Source: Hyphomicrobiales bacterium (GTDB taxonomy: Bacteria; Pseudomonadota; Alphaproteobacteria; Rhizobiales; Beijerinckiaceae). From it: a DNA stretch of 64,000 nucleotides. Positions 26,546 through 36,260 of the stretch are shown in pieces. Every line of letters starts with the position of its first letter. Position 1 is the stretch's first letter. Where the stretch lies: NCBI GenBank assembly GCA_900470095.1, contig UBZM01000047.1, positions 19,752 to 83,751 on the forward strand, written 5' to 3'. A model generated the notes under the pieces. It worked only from the letters and a program-made list of their open reading frames with translations, had not been told where the DNA came from and searched no databases. The position numbers and the translations under genes are program-made.

Positions 26546-27783
26546 CCCGTACCTCGCTTGTCCTCGGCGCCGGCATTGTCGGCGTATCCTGTGCGCTCGC
26601 GCTGCAGAAACGCGGCTTCATGGTCACTCTGATCGACCGGCGCGAGCCCGGCAGCGAAACCTCCTACGGCAATGCCGGCGTGGTCAGCCCGACCTCCGTC
26701 GTCCCGCTCAACAATCCCTCGCTCTGGAAGAGCCTGCCGAACTATCTCGGCAACCAGCACGCTGCCGTGCACTATCGCTGGAGCCACCTGCTGCGGAATC
26801 CCGGCTGGCTCCTGCGCTTCCTCGCCGAGGCCCGCCCATCGCGTCTCGCGCCGCGCGTTGCCGCACTCCAGGGTCTGACCGCTCAGGCCCTGACCTTGCA
26901 CAAGGCGTGGATGGCAGAGGCTGGAATCAGCCATCGCCTGCGTGAAACCGGCACGCTGAAGCTCTGGCGCAGCGAGGCCGGTCAACAGGCTGCCCGCACC
27001 GAGCAGCAATGGCTCGAGGATCATGGCTTTCGTGCCGACTATCTCGACCGGCAGGCCCTTTCCGCAGTCGAGCCCGATCTCAACCCGATCTTTTCGGCCG
27101 GTCTGTGGTTGCGCGACAACGGCTCGGTCGACTGGCCGCAGGCCGTGGTCGCAGCCTATGCGGCGCTCTTCGTGGCACGCGGCGGCAAGATCATCAGCGC
27201 CGCGGCCTCAGGGCTCTCCAAGACGTCCCAGGGTTGGCGCGCTATGACCGATTCCGGCAGCTTCGATGCCGATCTTGCGGTAGTCGCGCTCGGCCCATGG
27301 AGCGCCGACCTGCTGCGCCCGCTCGGGCTGAGCGTCCCGCTCAATGTCGAACGCGGTTATCACCGTCATTACAAAGCAGGCGACGGACGCAGCCTTTCGC
27401 GCCCGTTCTACGACGTCGAATCCGCTTACTTCCTCGCTCCAATGGAGAAAGGCTACCGGCTGACCAGCGGTGTCGAGCTCGCCAACCGCGATGCGCCTTC
27501 GAATTTCGCGCAGATCGACGCCGTCCTGCCGCGGGCGAAGGAGGCATTCAAGCTGACTGAGGCGACCGAAGCCACGACCTGGCGCGGAGCCAGGCCGACC
27601 CTGCCCGATTCATTGCCGATGATCGGGGAAGCACCGCGAAATCCCGGTCTCTGGCTCGCCTTCGGCAGCCAGCATATCGGCTTTGCGACCGGGCCGGTGA
27701 CCGGCGAAATCCTGGCTGCGCTGATCTGCGGCGAGAAGCCGATCGCCGATCCGGCGCCGTTCGCGCCAGCACGATATCTCTGA
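26542..27783 (+). CDS. FAD-dependent D-amino-acid dehydrogenase (DadA/DAO family)
   Basis: This 413-residue oxidoreductase begins with the Rossmann FAD motif VLGAGIVGVSCALALQKRG and SETSYGNAGVVSP, the N-terminal pattern of DadA-type enzymes. The C-terminal block TLPDSLPMIGEAP and GSQHIGFATGPVTGEIL completes the FAD site. It would oxidatively deaminate D- or N-substituted amino acids and pass electrons to the respiratory chain. It is translationally coupled to the preceding amidotransferase. The substrate is not decided by sequence. Confidence 0.87.
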   Translation: MTRTSLVLGAGIVGVSCALALQKRGFMVTLIDRREPGSETSYGNAGVVSPTSVVPLNNPSLWKSLPNYLGNQHAAVHYRWSHLLRNPGWLLRFLAEARPSRLAPRVAALQGLTAQALTLHKAWMAEAGISHRLRETGTLKLWRSEAGQQAARTEQQWLEDHGFRADYLDRQALSAVEPDLNPIFSAGLWLRDNGSVDWPQAVVAAYAALFVARGGKIISAAASGLSKTSQGWRAMTDSGSFDADLAVVALGPWSADLLRPLGLSVPLNVERGYHRHYKAGDGRSLSRPFYDVESAYFLAPMEKGYRLTSGVELANRDAPSNFAQIDAVLPRAKEAFKLTEATEATTWRGARPTLPDSLPMIGEAPRNPGLWLAFGSQHIGFATGPVTGEILAALICGEKPIADPAPFAPARYL

Positions 27784-27945
27784 TCCCAACGATCCGGTCG
27801 CGCACCGAGGCGCGTCCGACAGCGCCGATGTCAGCCCCCGTCGCAACGGGCGAGACCCGAAGCGTCTCCCCGAAATGCGCCCAGGACGCGTAAGCCAGCG
27901 CAGGCCATCACGTCAGACGGCCGCACCGGTCGAATAGGTGGCGCC

Positions 27946-28731
27946 TCAGACCTGGCGCGCCACCATCATCTTCTTGATCTCGGCGATCGCCTTGGCCGGG
28001 TTCAGGCCCTTCGGGCAGGCATTGGCGCAGTTCATGATCGTGTGGCAGCGATAGAGCCGGAAGGGGTCTTCCAGGTCGTCGAGACGCTCGCCGGTGGCCT
28101 CATCGCGGGAGTCGATCAACCAGCGATAGGCCTGAAGCAGCACGGCAGGACCGAGGTAGCGGTCGCCATTCCACCAATAGCTCGGGCAGGATGTCGAGCA
28201 GCAGGCGCAGAGGATGCACTCATAGAGGCCGTCGAGCTTCTCGCGGTCCTCCTTGCCCTGCGCCCATTCCTTCTCCGGCGCCGGCGTCGTGGTCTTGAGC
28301 CAGGGCTCGACCGAGGCATGCTGGGCATAGAAGCGAGTAAGATCCGGCACCAGATCCTTGATCACGGGCATATGCGGCAGCGGATAGATCGCGACCTTGC
28401 CCTTCGCGCCGCATTCATCGATGCCGGTGGTGCAGGCCAGCCCGTTCTTGCCGTCCATGTTCATGGCGCAGGAGCCGCAGATGCCTTCGCGGCAGGAGCG
28501 CCGGAAGGTCAGCGTCGGGTCGATCTTGTTCTTGATCCAGATCAGCGCGTCGAGGACCATCGGTCCGCAATCCTCGCGGTCGACATAATAGGTGTCGGTG
28601 CGTGGATTCGCGCCGGTATCCGGGTTCCAGCGATAAACCTTGAACTCTGTCAGCTTCTTGGCGCCGGCCGGCTTCGGCCAGGCCTTGCCTTCGGTCAGTC
28701 GTGAGTTCGCGGGGAGATTGAATTCGGCCAT
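27946..28731 (-). CDS. sdhB: Succinate dehydrogenase iron-sulfur subunit
   Basis: This 261-residue subunit carries three Fe-S clusters: [2Fe-2S] in [12 protein letters not shown] plus CTTG, [4Fe-4S] in [15 protein letters not shown], and [3Fe-4S] with [17 protein letters not shown]. It transfers electrons from the flavin of SdhA to ubiquinone in complex II on the inner membrane. It is the last gene of the sdhCDAB operon, 14 bp after sdhA. The 162-bp stretch after it (27784-27945) holds nothing I recognise. Confidence 0.97.
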   Translation of the reverse strand: MAEFNLPANSRLTEGKAWPKPAGAKKLTEFKVYRWNPDTGANPRTDTYYVDREDCGPMVLDALIWIKNKIDPTLTFRRSCREGICGSCAMNMDGKNGLACTTGIDECGAKGKVAIYPLPHMPVIKDLVPDLTRFYAQHASVEPWLKTTTPAPEKEWAQGKEDREKLDGLYECILCACCSTSCPSYWWNGDRYLGPAVLLQAYRWLIDSRDEATGERLDDLEDPFRLYRCHTIMNCANACPKGLNPAKAIAEIKKMMVARQV

Positions 28732-28745
28732 CGGTCAGATCGTCC

Positions 28746-30578
28746 TCAATACACCCGCGCCTTGGGCTTGATGTACTCGATATCGTTCGAGAGCGTGTAG
28801 GTATGGACCGGGCGGTCGTCGAGCGTGACGGTCCGCTTCTCGTCATCGATCCAGGACAGGGTGTGCTTCATCCAGTCCTTGTCGTCGCGCTCCGGATAGT
28901 CCTCGCGGGCATGGGCGCCGCGGCTTTCCGGACGGTTCAGCGCCGAATCCATGGTGACGACGGCCTGGGTGATCAGGTTGTCGAACTCGAGCGTCTCGAC
29001 CAGATCCGAGTTCCAGATCAGCGAACGGTCGGTGGTTGCGATATCGGAGGCACCGGCCCAGACCTCATGGATCAGCTTGTGGCCTTCCTGCAGCGTCTCG
29101 CCGGTGCGGTAGACGGCGCAGTTGTCCTGCATCGTCTTCTGCATGCGGTTGCGCAGCTCCGCCGTGGGCGTGCCGCCCGATGCGTTGCGGAACTTGTCGA
29201 GGCGGGTCAGCGCGAGATCTGCCGAAGTCTTCGGCAGCTCGGGCTGCTTTTCGCCGGGAGTCACGATCTCCGCGCAGCGCAGGCCGGCAGCGCGGCCGAA
29301 GACGACCAGATCGATCAGCGAGTTCGAGCCGAGGCGGTTGGCGCCATGCACCGAGACGCAGGCCGCCTCGCCGATCGCCATCAGGCCCGGCACCACCGTG
29401 TCGGGATTGCCGTCGACCTTGGTCAGCACCTCGCCATGATAGTTCGTCGGGATGCCGCCCATGTTGTAGTGCACGGTCGGCAGGACCGGGATCGGCTCGC
29501 GGGTGACATCGACGCCGGCGAAGATCTTGGCGCTCTCCGAGATGCCCGGCAGGCGCTCGTGCAGGATCTTCGGGTCGAGATGGTCGAGATGCAGGTAGAT
29601 ATGGTCGCCGTTCTTGCCGACGCCGCGTCCACCACGAATCTCCATGGTCATCGAGCGCGAGACGACGTCGCGCGACGCCAGATCCTTGGCCGAGGGTGCG
29701 TAGCGCTCCATGAAGCGCTCGCCCTCGGAATTGGTGAGATAGCCGCCCTCGCCGCGGGCCCCCTCGGTGATGAGGCAGCCGGCGCCATAGATGCCGGTCG
29801 GGTGGAACTGCACGAATTCCATGTCCTGCAGCGGCAGGCCGGCGCGCAGCACCATGCCGCCACCGTCGCCGGTGCAGGTATGAGCCGAGGTCGCGGAGAA
29901 ATAGGCGCGGCCATAGCCGCCGGTCGCCATGATCGCCATCTTCGAGCGGAAGCGATGCAGCGTACCGTCATCGAGCTTGAGCGCGATCACGCCCCGGCAG
30001 ACGCCATCCTCGTCCATGATCAGGTCGATGGCGAAGTACTCGATGAAGAACTCGGTATTGTAGCGCAGCGCCTGGCCATAGAGCGTGTGCAGCATGGCGT
30101 GGCCGGTGCGGTCGGCGGCAGCGCAGGTGCGCTGGGCCGGAGGACCGTTGCCGAAATCGGTGGTCATGCCGCCGAAGGGGCGCTGATAGATCTTGCCGTC
30201 CTCGGTGCGCGAGAAGGGCACGCCCCAATGCTCGAGCTCATAGACGGCCGCCGGCGCATTGCGCACGAGATACTCGATCGCATCCTGGTCGCCGAGCCAG
30301 TCCGACCCCTTGACGGTGTCGTACATGTGCCACTGCCAGGTGTCCTTGCCCATGTTGCCAAGCGAAGCGGCAACGCCGCCCTGCGCCGCGACGGTGTGCG
30401 AACGGGTCGGAAACACCTTGGAGATGCAGGCCGTCCTCAGGCCCGCCTGCGAGCAGCCGACCGTCGCGCGCAGTCCCGCGCCGCCGGCGCCGACGACCAC
30501 GACGTCGAAGGTGTGATCGGTGATCGGATAGGCCTGGCCTGTATAGGCCGGGACCGATTGGGCTCTGGTGATCGCCAT
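28746..30578 (-). CDS. sdhA: Succinate dehydrogenase flavoprotein subunit
   Basis: This 610-residue catalytic subunit starts at ATG 30578 ([14 protein letters not shown]) and contains [20 protein letters not shown] (FAD-binding), the covalent-FAD His in [10 protein letters not shown] and the active-site region [11 protein letters not shown], with [11 protein letters not shown] nearby. The length is typical. It oxidises succinate to fumarate in the TCA cycle. Flavinylation probably involves SdhE and the SDHAF4-like protein encoded at 58.5 kb. Confidence 0.97.
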   Translation of the reverse strand: MAITRAQSVPAYTGQAYPITDHTFDVVVVGAGGAGLRATVGCSQAGLRTACISKVFPTRSHTVAAQGGVAASLGNMGKDTWQWHMYDTVKGSDWLGDQDAIEYLVRNAPAAVYELEHWGVPFSRTEDGKIYQRPFGGMTTDFGNGPPAQRTCAAADRTGHAMLHTLYGQALRYNTEFFIEYFAIDLIMDEDGVCRGVIALKLDDGTLHRFRSKMAIMATGGYGRAYFSATSAHTCTGDGGGMVLRAGLPLQDMEFVQFHPTGIYGAGCLITEGARGEGGYLTNSEGERFMERYAPSAKDLASRDVVSRSMTMEIRGGRGVGKNGDHIYLHLDHLDPKILHERLPGISESAKIFAGVDVTREPIPVLPTVHYNMGGIPTNYHGEVLTKVDGNPDTVVPGLMAIGEAACVSVHGANRLGSNSLIDLVVFGRAAGLRCAEIVTPGEKQPELPKTSADLALTRLDKFRNASGGTPTAELRNRMQKTMQDNCAVYRTGETLQEGHKLIHEVWAGASDIATTDRSLIWNSDLVETLEFDNLITQAVVTMDSALNRPESRGAHAREDYPERDDKDWMKHTLSWIDDEKRTVTLDDRPVHTYTLSNDIEYIKPKARVY

Positions 30579-30583
30579 CGGGT

Positions 30584-30976
30584 TCAGCCTCCGAAAGAGA
30601 GTTTCAGGATCGCAAAGACGCAAGCCGCGCCGATCGCGATCGCAAAGAAGGTGTTGGCCATCACGGCGAGGATCTTCAGCCCCTCGTGGTGGACATAGTC
30701 CTCGATCACGACCTGCATGCCGAGGCGCATATGGACCGCGCCCGACAGCGTGAAGAGCAGCATCAGGATCGCGACCAGCGGGTGCGACAGCGTTGCGACC
30801 GCAGCCACATAGGGCTTGCCGAAGAGCGAGATCACAACGCCGAGGAAGACGATCGTCAGGAAGACGTTCGCCACGGCAGTGACGCGCTGCAGCCAGAAAT
30901 GGCCGGTGCCGGACTTGGCCGAACCGAGACCGCGAACGCGGCCGAGCGGGGTACGCATCGAAGAATTTGACGACAT
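30584..30976 (-). CDS. sdhD: Succinate dehydrogenase membrane anchor, SdhD
   Basis: This 130-residue protein has three hydrophobic helices. [18 protein letters not shown] in helix 1 and [20 protein letters not shown] in helix 2 carry the conserved His, Arg and Asp-Tyr of SdhD that contribute to heme and quinone binding. It lies 11 bp after sdhC and 5 bp before sdhA. Confidence 0.95.
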   Translation of the reverse strand: MSSNSSMRTPLGRVRGLGSAKSGTGHFWLQRVTAVANVFLTIVFLGVVISLFGKPYVAAVATLSHPLVAILMLLFTLSGAVHMRLGMQVVIEDYVHHEGLKILAVMANTFFAIAIGAACVFAILKLSFGG

Positions 30977-30987
30977 GACGAACCTCC

Positions 30988-31383
30988 TCAGCGCATCGCG
31001 TAGGCGACGACCCAGAGCAGGATCGTCAGGCCCGCCGAGACGAAGACGCTGTACTTCGCCATATTCGTGCGCGTCTCGGGCTCGTAGCCGTGCCCCATGT
31101 CCCAGACGAAATGGCGCAGGCCGCCGACCATGTGGTGCAGCAGCGCAAAGGAATAGCCGAACAGCACGAGGCGTCCCAGGAAGGAGCCGGCAATCGCCTG
31201 AGCCGTTTCATAGGCACCCGGGCCGGAGGCTGCAGCCACGAGCCAGGCGGCGATGAGCACCGTGCCGGCATAGAGCGCCGTGCCGGTGACGCGATGCGCG
31301 ATCGACATCGCCATGGTCCAGGACCAGCGGTAGATTTGCAGATGCGGCGAAAGCGGGCGCGCGATCGGTTTGGTTTCGGCCAA
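30988..31383 (-). CDS. sdhC: Succinate dehydrogenase cytochrome b556 subunit, SdhC
   Basis: This 131-residue three-helix anchor contains the family motifs [23 protein letters not shown] and [15 protein letters not shown]; the His residues include the heme ligand. The start is TTG at 31383, supported by GGAGAG seven bases upstream and by the fixed distance to [10 protein letters not shown]. It is the first gene of sdhCDAB. Confidence 0.94.
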   Translation of the reverse strand: MAETKPIARPLSPHLQIYRWSWTMAMSIAHRVTGTALYAGTVLIAAWLVAAASGPGAYETAQAIAGSFLGRLVLFGYSFALLHHMVGGLRHFVWDMGHGYEPETRTNMAKYSVFVSAGLTILLWVVAYAMR

Positions 31384-31454
31384 GGTGAACTCTCCGACTC
31401 TGCGGCCCGCCGGGGGCCCGATCCATTTGGGAATGGTTCTAGAGTGATTGGGTC

Positions 31455-31481
31455 TCTATAGAAACCATTCCGGCGCTGCAA
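31455..31481 (-). promoter_or_regulatory. Candidate sdhC promoter
   Basis: On the minus strand TTGCAG is followed after 15 bp by TATAGA, about 70 bp upstream of sdhC. The spacing is slightly short for a sigma-70 promoter, so this is only a candidate. It lies in the 156-bp gap after the MaoC-type gene. Confidence 0.3.
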
Positions 31482-31501
31482 TGCGAGGCAGCGAATCGGT
31501 G

Positions 31502-31525
31502 GTTACATAAATCGCAAATTGTAAC
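31502..31525. promoter_or_regulatory. AT-rich dyad upstream of sdhC
   Basis: GTTACA and TGTAAC are perfect inverted arms separated by 12 bp, just upstream of the candidate sdh promoter and inside a locally AT-rich patch. This looks like a binding site for a dimeric regulator. The regulator is unknown. Confidence 0.4.
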
Positions 31526-31539
31526 TTTATGCTTACGCC

Positions 31540-32613
31540 TCAGCGTGGCAGCAGCACCCAGTAATCCAGATCGAGGATGACGCCACCGGCATATTGATCG
31601 CCCAGCTTCAACGGGTACTCCGTGCAAGGCAGGTTCTTGGTCGCGACGAGTCGCAGGCGCAGGGCACCGACATCGCTTCGGCCCGGCAATTCGGCCTTCT
31701 CCAGCACCTCGCTCCAAGCATAGACGGTATCACCGGCGAAAAGTGGCGCGACATGCCTTCCACCGTTGATCGCCGCGATGTGAAGGCCGTTTCCGAGACC
31801 GTTGAACGATAGGGCACGGGCCAGGCTGATGACATGGCCGCCATAGATCAGCCTCTTGCCGAAACGCGTCTCGCGCGCGCCATAGGCATCGAAATGCACC
31901 TTTGCAGTGTTCTGGTAGAGACGGGTGGCAAGCTGATGCTCTGCCTCTTCCACCGTCATGCCGTCGACGTGGTCGATGCATTCGCCGACCGCATAATGGC
32001 CCCAGCGAAACGCCGAGCCTGCAAGCGCATCGTCATAGGCGGTGAGATCGAGAGCCGGGCAGCCCTCCCCGAGCTGTTCGGGACCAACAACCTTCGGCAG
32101 TTCGGGCACCTGCTCGGCATGAGCCGAGGCTCGCGGCTCGCGCTTGCGCACCAGCACCCAGCGCGCATAGCTCAGCACGATTTCGCCACGCTGGTTGCGG
32201 CCGATCGAGCGGACATAGACGATGCCGGCATCACCCGCCGAGGTCTGCTTCAGGCCGATCACCTCCGAGGTGGTCGACAAGGTGTCGCCCGGATAGACCG
32301 GCCTGAGGAAGCGTCCATCCGCATAGCCAAGATTGGCAACGGCATTCAGCGAGACGTCCGGCACCGTTTTGCCGAAGACGATATGGAAGACCAGCAGATC
32401 ATCGACCGGCGCCGCGGGATAACCGACCGCGCGTGCAAAGCTGTCCGACGACTGCACCGCGAAGCGCGGCCCATAGAGCGCCGTATAGAGCGAGACATCG
32501 CCGCTGGTCACAGTCCGCGGCGTGGCATGGACGATCGTCTCGCCCAGCCGGAAATCCTCGAAAAAGCGGCCCGGGCTGGTTTTGGAAGCGGGCAGCGTCG
32601 CGGTCTGGGACAT
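31540..32613 (-). CDS. MaoC-family double-hotdog hydratase, mesaconyl-CoA hydratase-like
   Basis: This 357-residue protein starts at ATG 32613 (MSQTATLPASK) and has two hotdog domains. The first contains FFEDFRLGETIVHATPRTVT and the second the MaoC-type KVHFDAYGARETRFGKRLIYGGHVISLARA. Length and layout match mesaconyl-CoA hydratase (beta-methylmalyl-CoA dehydratase) of the ethylmalonyl-CoA pathway. A malyl-CoA-lyase-type gene 2 kb away, on the other strand, could act on its product. Other enoyl-CoA hydratase substrates remain possible. Confidence 0.75.
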   Translation of the reverse strand: MSQTATLPASKTSPGRFFEDFRLGETIVHATPRTVTSGDVSLYTALYGPRFAVQSSDSFARAVGYPAAPVDDLLVFHIVFGKTVPDVSLNAVANLGYADGRFLRPVYPGDTLSTTSEVIGLKQTSAGDAGIVYVRSIGRNQRGEIVLSYARWVLVRKREPRASAHAEQVPELPKVVGPEQLGEGCPALDLTAYDDALAGSAFRWGHYAVGECIDHVDGMTVEEAEHQLATRLYQNTAKVHFDAYGARETRFGKRLIYGGHVISLARALSFNGLGNGLHIAAINGGRHVAPLFAGDTVYAWSEVLEKAELPGRSDVGALRLRLVATKNLPCTEYPLKLGDQYAGGVILDLDYWVLLPR

Positions 32614-32775
32614 CGGCGTCTCGCGTCTGGTCAGGCTGGCGGATTGTGCGCTGCCGTGAGAGCCTGCGTCCAGCCCCGCCCCACTGCGACGATGGGGTAA
32701 GGCGCAGGCCCGGAATGGTCGGCCGAGCGCACCCCGCGGCTGTCCGCTGCGCCGCAACAGGAAACGGCGCGAAGC

Positions 32776-34488
32776 CTACGCCACAATCGCCTGCAGCTTG
32801 GCGAGATCGACATTCGCGCCGCAGACCAGCACGCCCAGGCGCTCGCCCGCAGCAGGCTTGTAGGCTCCCGAGATCAGCGCGCCGAAGGCGGCGGCCCCAC
32901 CGGGCTCGACGGCCAGACGGAAATCGCGCCAGAGCCGCGCCTGGGCCTCGGTGATGGCGGCATCCGGCACGAGCGCAACGTGATCGACCGTGTCCTTGCA
33001 GGCGTCATAGACCAGCTGGCCGACATTGCGGGCGCCGAGCGAATCCGCCGCCACCGAGGCGACATCGACCGCGACCGGTCCCTTGGCTTCCAGCGCCGCC
33101 TGCAAGGCACGCGAGCCGGCGGGTTCGACGCCGACCACCTTGACCTTCGATCCAGCGAACCAGGAGGCGATTCCCGAGATCAGGCCGCCGCCGCCGACCG
33201 CGACAAGCACGGTATCGAGATCTGGCTCCTGCAAATCCCACTCGCGCCCGAGCGTGCCCTGGCCGGCTATGGTCTCGACAGCAGCGAAGGGATGGATCTT
33301 GAGCGCGCCGGTTTCCGCGACGAAGCGATCGCAGGCAGCCTGCGCATCGTCATACTGCGCGCCGCCGACCACGGCCTCCGCGCCGAAACGCCGGATGGCC
33401 TCGATCTTGGCCGCGGGCGAAATCTCCGGCACGAAGATCGTCGCCTTCACGCCCCGTTCGCGCGCCGCATAGGCCACTGCCGCGCCGTGGTTGCCGCCGG
33501 AAGCCGCCGAAACCCCGGCAGCAGGCACCGGCAGGGACAGCAGGTTGTTGAAGGCGCCGCGCGTCTTGAAGGACCCTGCGTGCTGCAGGCATTCGAGCTT
33601 GAGCGAGATGTCCCCCACGGATCCGAGCGCCCCCTTGCCCAAGCGCATGATCGGCGTGACGCGGGCATGGCCGGCGATGCGCGCGGCAGCCGCCTCGATC
33701 ATGGAATGGGACACCGGACGGTCGGACATGGCGCGATCCTGAGAGGCTGGGCGATCCGGCGCGAAAGTCCAGATCGCGATGGGAAGCCCGTGGCTATCGC
33801 GTCCCGGCGGATCAGGGAAGGGCTTTCCACGCCCTCCCCGGATGTGTCTGGCGACGATCAGCGCCGCGAACGCATCCAGCATATCGTCTGCCGCAGCCCC
33901 GCGCGGCGGCCTTGCGTGAACGCCATTCGCCGATAAGCCTTCCGCGATCAGGAGTGCCCGTCGTTCGGCCATGCCCTCAGGATTGATCGCGCCCCGGACC
34001 TTCTTCGGGTTCACCAGAGGAGCGCCGCGCATCGTCCGAAAGGCAAGCTCGGGATGGGTTTCATAGACGCGCTCGCGCCAGGCTGGCTGCTGCCGCAACA
34101 AGCCGTCGATCTCCCGGATCTTTGGAAACAGGAAGAAACCCTGCTTGGAGACCTTGCGCGGCGGCTCGGAGGTCGCGACCGCCACACCGCAGGCTTCGAG
34201 GTACTCCGCAGCCTGGACTGCCGAGCGCGAGGGAATCGAGAACACCGAAGATTGCCGCTCGCCAAGCAGGCTGCGCACCGCCTGTTCGGGGCCGCGCCCG
34301 GATCCGACAATCCGATCCGGCAGGCCGATCGGCATATCGACGGCCACGACGTCAGGTGGCTCCGATCCCTCAAAAAGCTCGGAGAAATGCGAGATCACCC
34401 GCAACTGCGGACGCCGGGGCGTAGCGTCGCCCAGGATCGCAACGATCCAGCCCGCCTTGCAGCCGTCGACACCGGCGATCCAGCCCAT
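32776..34488 (-). CDS. Fusion of DUF429 domain with PLP threonine/serine dehydratase
   Basis: One uninterrupted 570-residue frame joins two normally separate proteins. Residues 1-~245 are DUF429, an RNase H-like domain (GWIAGVDGCKAGWIV, VVAVDMPIGLPD, YETHPELAFR, AADDMLDAFAAL). Residues ~253-570 are a fold-type II threonine dehydratase with PLP Lys in QHAGSFKTRGAFNNLL, SGGNHGAAVAYAA, the Gly-rich AVGGGGLISG and no ACT domain. The joint contains ATG 33729 (MSDRPVSH) preceded by AGGA at 7-8 nt, so a separate 317-residue dehydratase could also start internally. A genuine fusion, two products, or a lost stop codon are all possible. Confidence 0.75.
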   Translation of the reverse strand: MGWIAGVDGCKAGWIVAILGDATPRRPQLRVISHFSELFEGSEPPDVVAVDMPIGLPDRIVGSGRGPEQAVRSLLGERQSSVFSIPSRSAVQAAEYLEACGVAVATSEPPRKVSKQGFFLFPKIREIDGLLRQQPAWRERVYETHPELAFRTMRGAPLVNPKKVRGAINPEGMAERRALLIAEGLSANGVHARPPRGAAADDMLDAFAALIVARHIRGGRGKPFPDPPGRDSHGLPIAIWTFAPDRPASQDRAMSDRPVSHSMIEAAAARIAGHARVTPIMRLGKGALGSVGDISLKLECLQHAGSFKTRGAFNNLLSLPVPAAGVSAASGGNHGAAVAYAARERGVKATIFVPEISPAAKIEAIRRFGAEAVVGGAQYDDAQAACDRFVAETGALKIHPFAAVETIAGQGTLGREWDLQEPDLDTVLVAVGGGGLISGIASWFAGSKVKVVGVEPAGSRALQAALEAKGPVAVDVASVAADSLGARNVGQLVYDACKDTVDHVALVPDAAITEAQARLWRDFRLAVEPGGAAAFGALISGAYKPAAGERLGVLVCGANVDLAKLQAIVA

Positions 34489-34588
34489 CCGCCCCCCTCT
34501 TCACCTTTCGATGAACTGTCGTTGCATTGCGGTCGCGTCTAGTGTGCATTGCAGCGAAATCCGATCGGCCGTCGTTAAGGAGTTTCCC

Positions 34589-35464
34589 ATGACAGCGATC
34601 CGCCCACGCCGCAGCGTCCTCTATATGCCTGGTTCGAACGCCCGTGCGCTCGAAAAGGCTCGCGAGATTGCCGCCGACGCGCTGATTCTGGATCTGGAAG
34701 ATGCGGTGGCCCCGGATTCCAAGGACGTGGCGCGCGAGCAGGTCTGCGCCGCGGCGAGGGCCGGAGGCTATGGTCGGCGCGAACTGGTCATTCGGGTGAA
34801 TGGCGTCGACACGCCCTGGTTCGAAGCAGATCTTGCCGCAGCGACCGAGGCCAAGCCCGACGCGATCCTGATCCCGAAAGTGTCGGCCCCCGAAACCTTG
34901 ATCGAAATCGGCCACAAGCTGACCGGCCTTTGGGCGGATCCGGCGATCCGGATCTGGGCGATGATCGAAACGCCGCTCGCCGTCCTGGACGCCGCGCGCA
35001 TTGCCGCCGCGGCGAAAGATCCCTCGACGCGGCTTGCCTGCTTCGTGATGGGCACGAACGATCTCGCCAAGGAAACCCGCGCCCGCTTCGTGCCGGGCCG
35101 TGCGCCAATGCTGCCTTGGCTGGTGACGGCCATCCTCGCGGCCCGTGCCCATGGCATCGACATCGTCGACGGCGTCTACAACGATCTCAAGAACGAGGAT
35201 GGCTTTGCGGCCGAATGCGCGCAGGGCCGCGATCTCGGCTTCGATGGCAAGACGCTGATCCATCCCTCACAGGTCGCTGTGGCCAACGCCGCCTTCGCGC
35301 CGGATGATCATGAGCTTGCCCGCGCCAAGGCGATCATCACCGCCTTCGAACAGCCGGAGAATGCCGACAAGGGCGCGATCCAGCTCGACGGCCGCATGGT
35401 CGAGCGGCTTCATGCCGAGATGGCCAGGCGCATCGTGGCGCTGAGTGAGGCAATCGCGGCGTAA
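34589..35464 (+). CDS. HpcH/HpaI-family CoA lyase (malyl-/citramalyl-CoA lyase, CitE-like)
   Basis: This 291-residue TIM-barrel enzyme begins RPRRSVLYMPGSNARALEKA and has the Mg-binding ILDLEDAVAPDSKD, IRVNGVDTPW, WAMIETPLAVLD and FDGKTLIHPSQV. These are signatures of CitE/Mcl-type lyases and malyl-CoA thioesterases. Its length is closer to CitE-like and (3S)-malyl-CoA thioesterase proteins than to the longer Mcl1. With the mesaconyl-CoA hydratase-like gene nearby it may serve the ethylmalonyl-CoA pathway. ATG 34589 follows a strong TAAGGAG. Longer frames upstream overlap the divergent gene and are discounted. Confidence 0.82.
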   Translation: MTAIRPRRSVLYMPGSNARALEKAREIAADALILDLEDAVAPDSKDVAREQVCAAARAGGYGRRELVIRVNGVDTPWFEADLAAATEAKPDAILIPKVSAPETLIEIGHKLTGLWADPAIRIWAMIETPLAVLDAARIAAAAKDPSTRLACFVMGTNDLAKETRARFVPGRAPMLPWLVTAILAARAHGIDIVDGVYNDLKNEDGFAAECAQGRDLGFDGKTLIHPSQVAVANAAFAPDDHELARAKAIITAFEQPENADKGAIQLDGRMVERLHAEMARRIVALSEAIAA

Positions 35465-35491
35465 TCCGCGCCGTGCCCGGCCTTGCGCCGG

Positions 35492-35550
35492 GGGCCCGCC
35501 CCGATCTGGGCGACGGGACGGGATCATGGCCGGGGCGGGCCCGGCCATGA
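35492..35550. terminator. Overlapping alternative hairpins between convergent genes
   Basis: Two inverted repeats share bases. GGGCCCGCCCCG (35492-35503) pairs with 35531-35542, and TCATGGCCG (35524-35532) pairs with CGGCCATGA (35542-35550). The second hairpin competes with the right arm of the first. They sit in the 108-bp gap between the lyase and pyrophosphatase genes, which converge, so a bidirectional terminator or a REP-like element is likely. Confidence 0.45.
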
Positions 35551-35572
35551 GGGAAAATACCGGGCGCTGGCC

Positions 35573-36109
35573 TCAGGCCTTGGCCTTCTTTGCCCGCTCC
35601 ATCGCCTCGACGATGAGCTGCTTTGCCTTGGTGGCGTCACCCCAGCCGGTGAGCTTCACCCATTTGCCGGGCTCGAGATCCTTGTAGTGCTCGAAAAAGT
35701 GCTGGATCTGATCGAGGGTGATCTGCGGCAGATCGGTGTAGTTGTGGACGTTCTCGTAGCGCTTGGTGAGCTTGGGCACCGGCACCGCGATGATCTTCTC
35801 GTCGCCGCCGCCCTCGTCCTCCATCATCATCACACCGATGGGACGGACCGCGATATACGAGCCCGGAATCAGCGGCCGTGTATTGGCGACCAGCACATCG
35901 CAGGGGTCGCCATCTTCCGACAGCGTATGGGGAATGAAACCGTAGTTCCCGGGATAGCGCATCGGGGTGTAGAGGAAGCGATCGACGAAGAGCGTGCCGG
36001 CTTCCTTGTCCATCTCGTACTTGATCGGCTCGCCACCAATGGCCACCTCGATGACCACATTGACTTCGTCGGGCGGATTCTTGCCGATGGAGATGGCATC
36101 TAGGCGCAT
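35573..36109 (-). CDS. ppa: Inorganic pyrophosphatase, family I
   Basis: This 178-residue soluble enzyme has the family I signature [10 protein letters not shown] with its three metal-binding Asp residues, plus [14 protein letters not shown] and [12 protein letters not shown]. It hydrolyses PPi to phosphate and works as a hexamer in bacteria. The ATG is preceded by a 150-bp non-coding gap. The gene is apparently monocistronic. Confidence 0.97.
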   Translation of the reverse strand: MRLDAISIGKNPPDEVNVVIEVAIGGEPIKYEMDKEAGTLFVDRFLYTPMRYPGNYGFIPHTLSEDGDPCDVLVANTRPLIPGSYIAVRPIGVMMMEDEGGGDEKIIAVPVPKLTKRYENVHNYTDLPQITLDQIQHFFEHYKDLEPGKWVKLTGWGDATKAKQLIVEAMERAKKAKA

Positions 36110-36260
36110 GGGTCATACCTGTTGAGACAAAAAACTGGCGCGCCTTATGCGCGCTGTAGCGCAAAAGTCCAAGCCCGACCTTTAGGCGGACGGGGCATCA
36201 GGGTTTGCGCATGGCCCTTCCCACTGATATCGGGCTGCAGATGATCAAGCATGGAACTTT

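Noticed and set aside
28803-30698. 631-codon plus-strand frame opposite sdhA
   Set aside because: Antisense shadow; sdhA on the minus strand is unambiguous.
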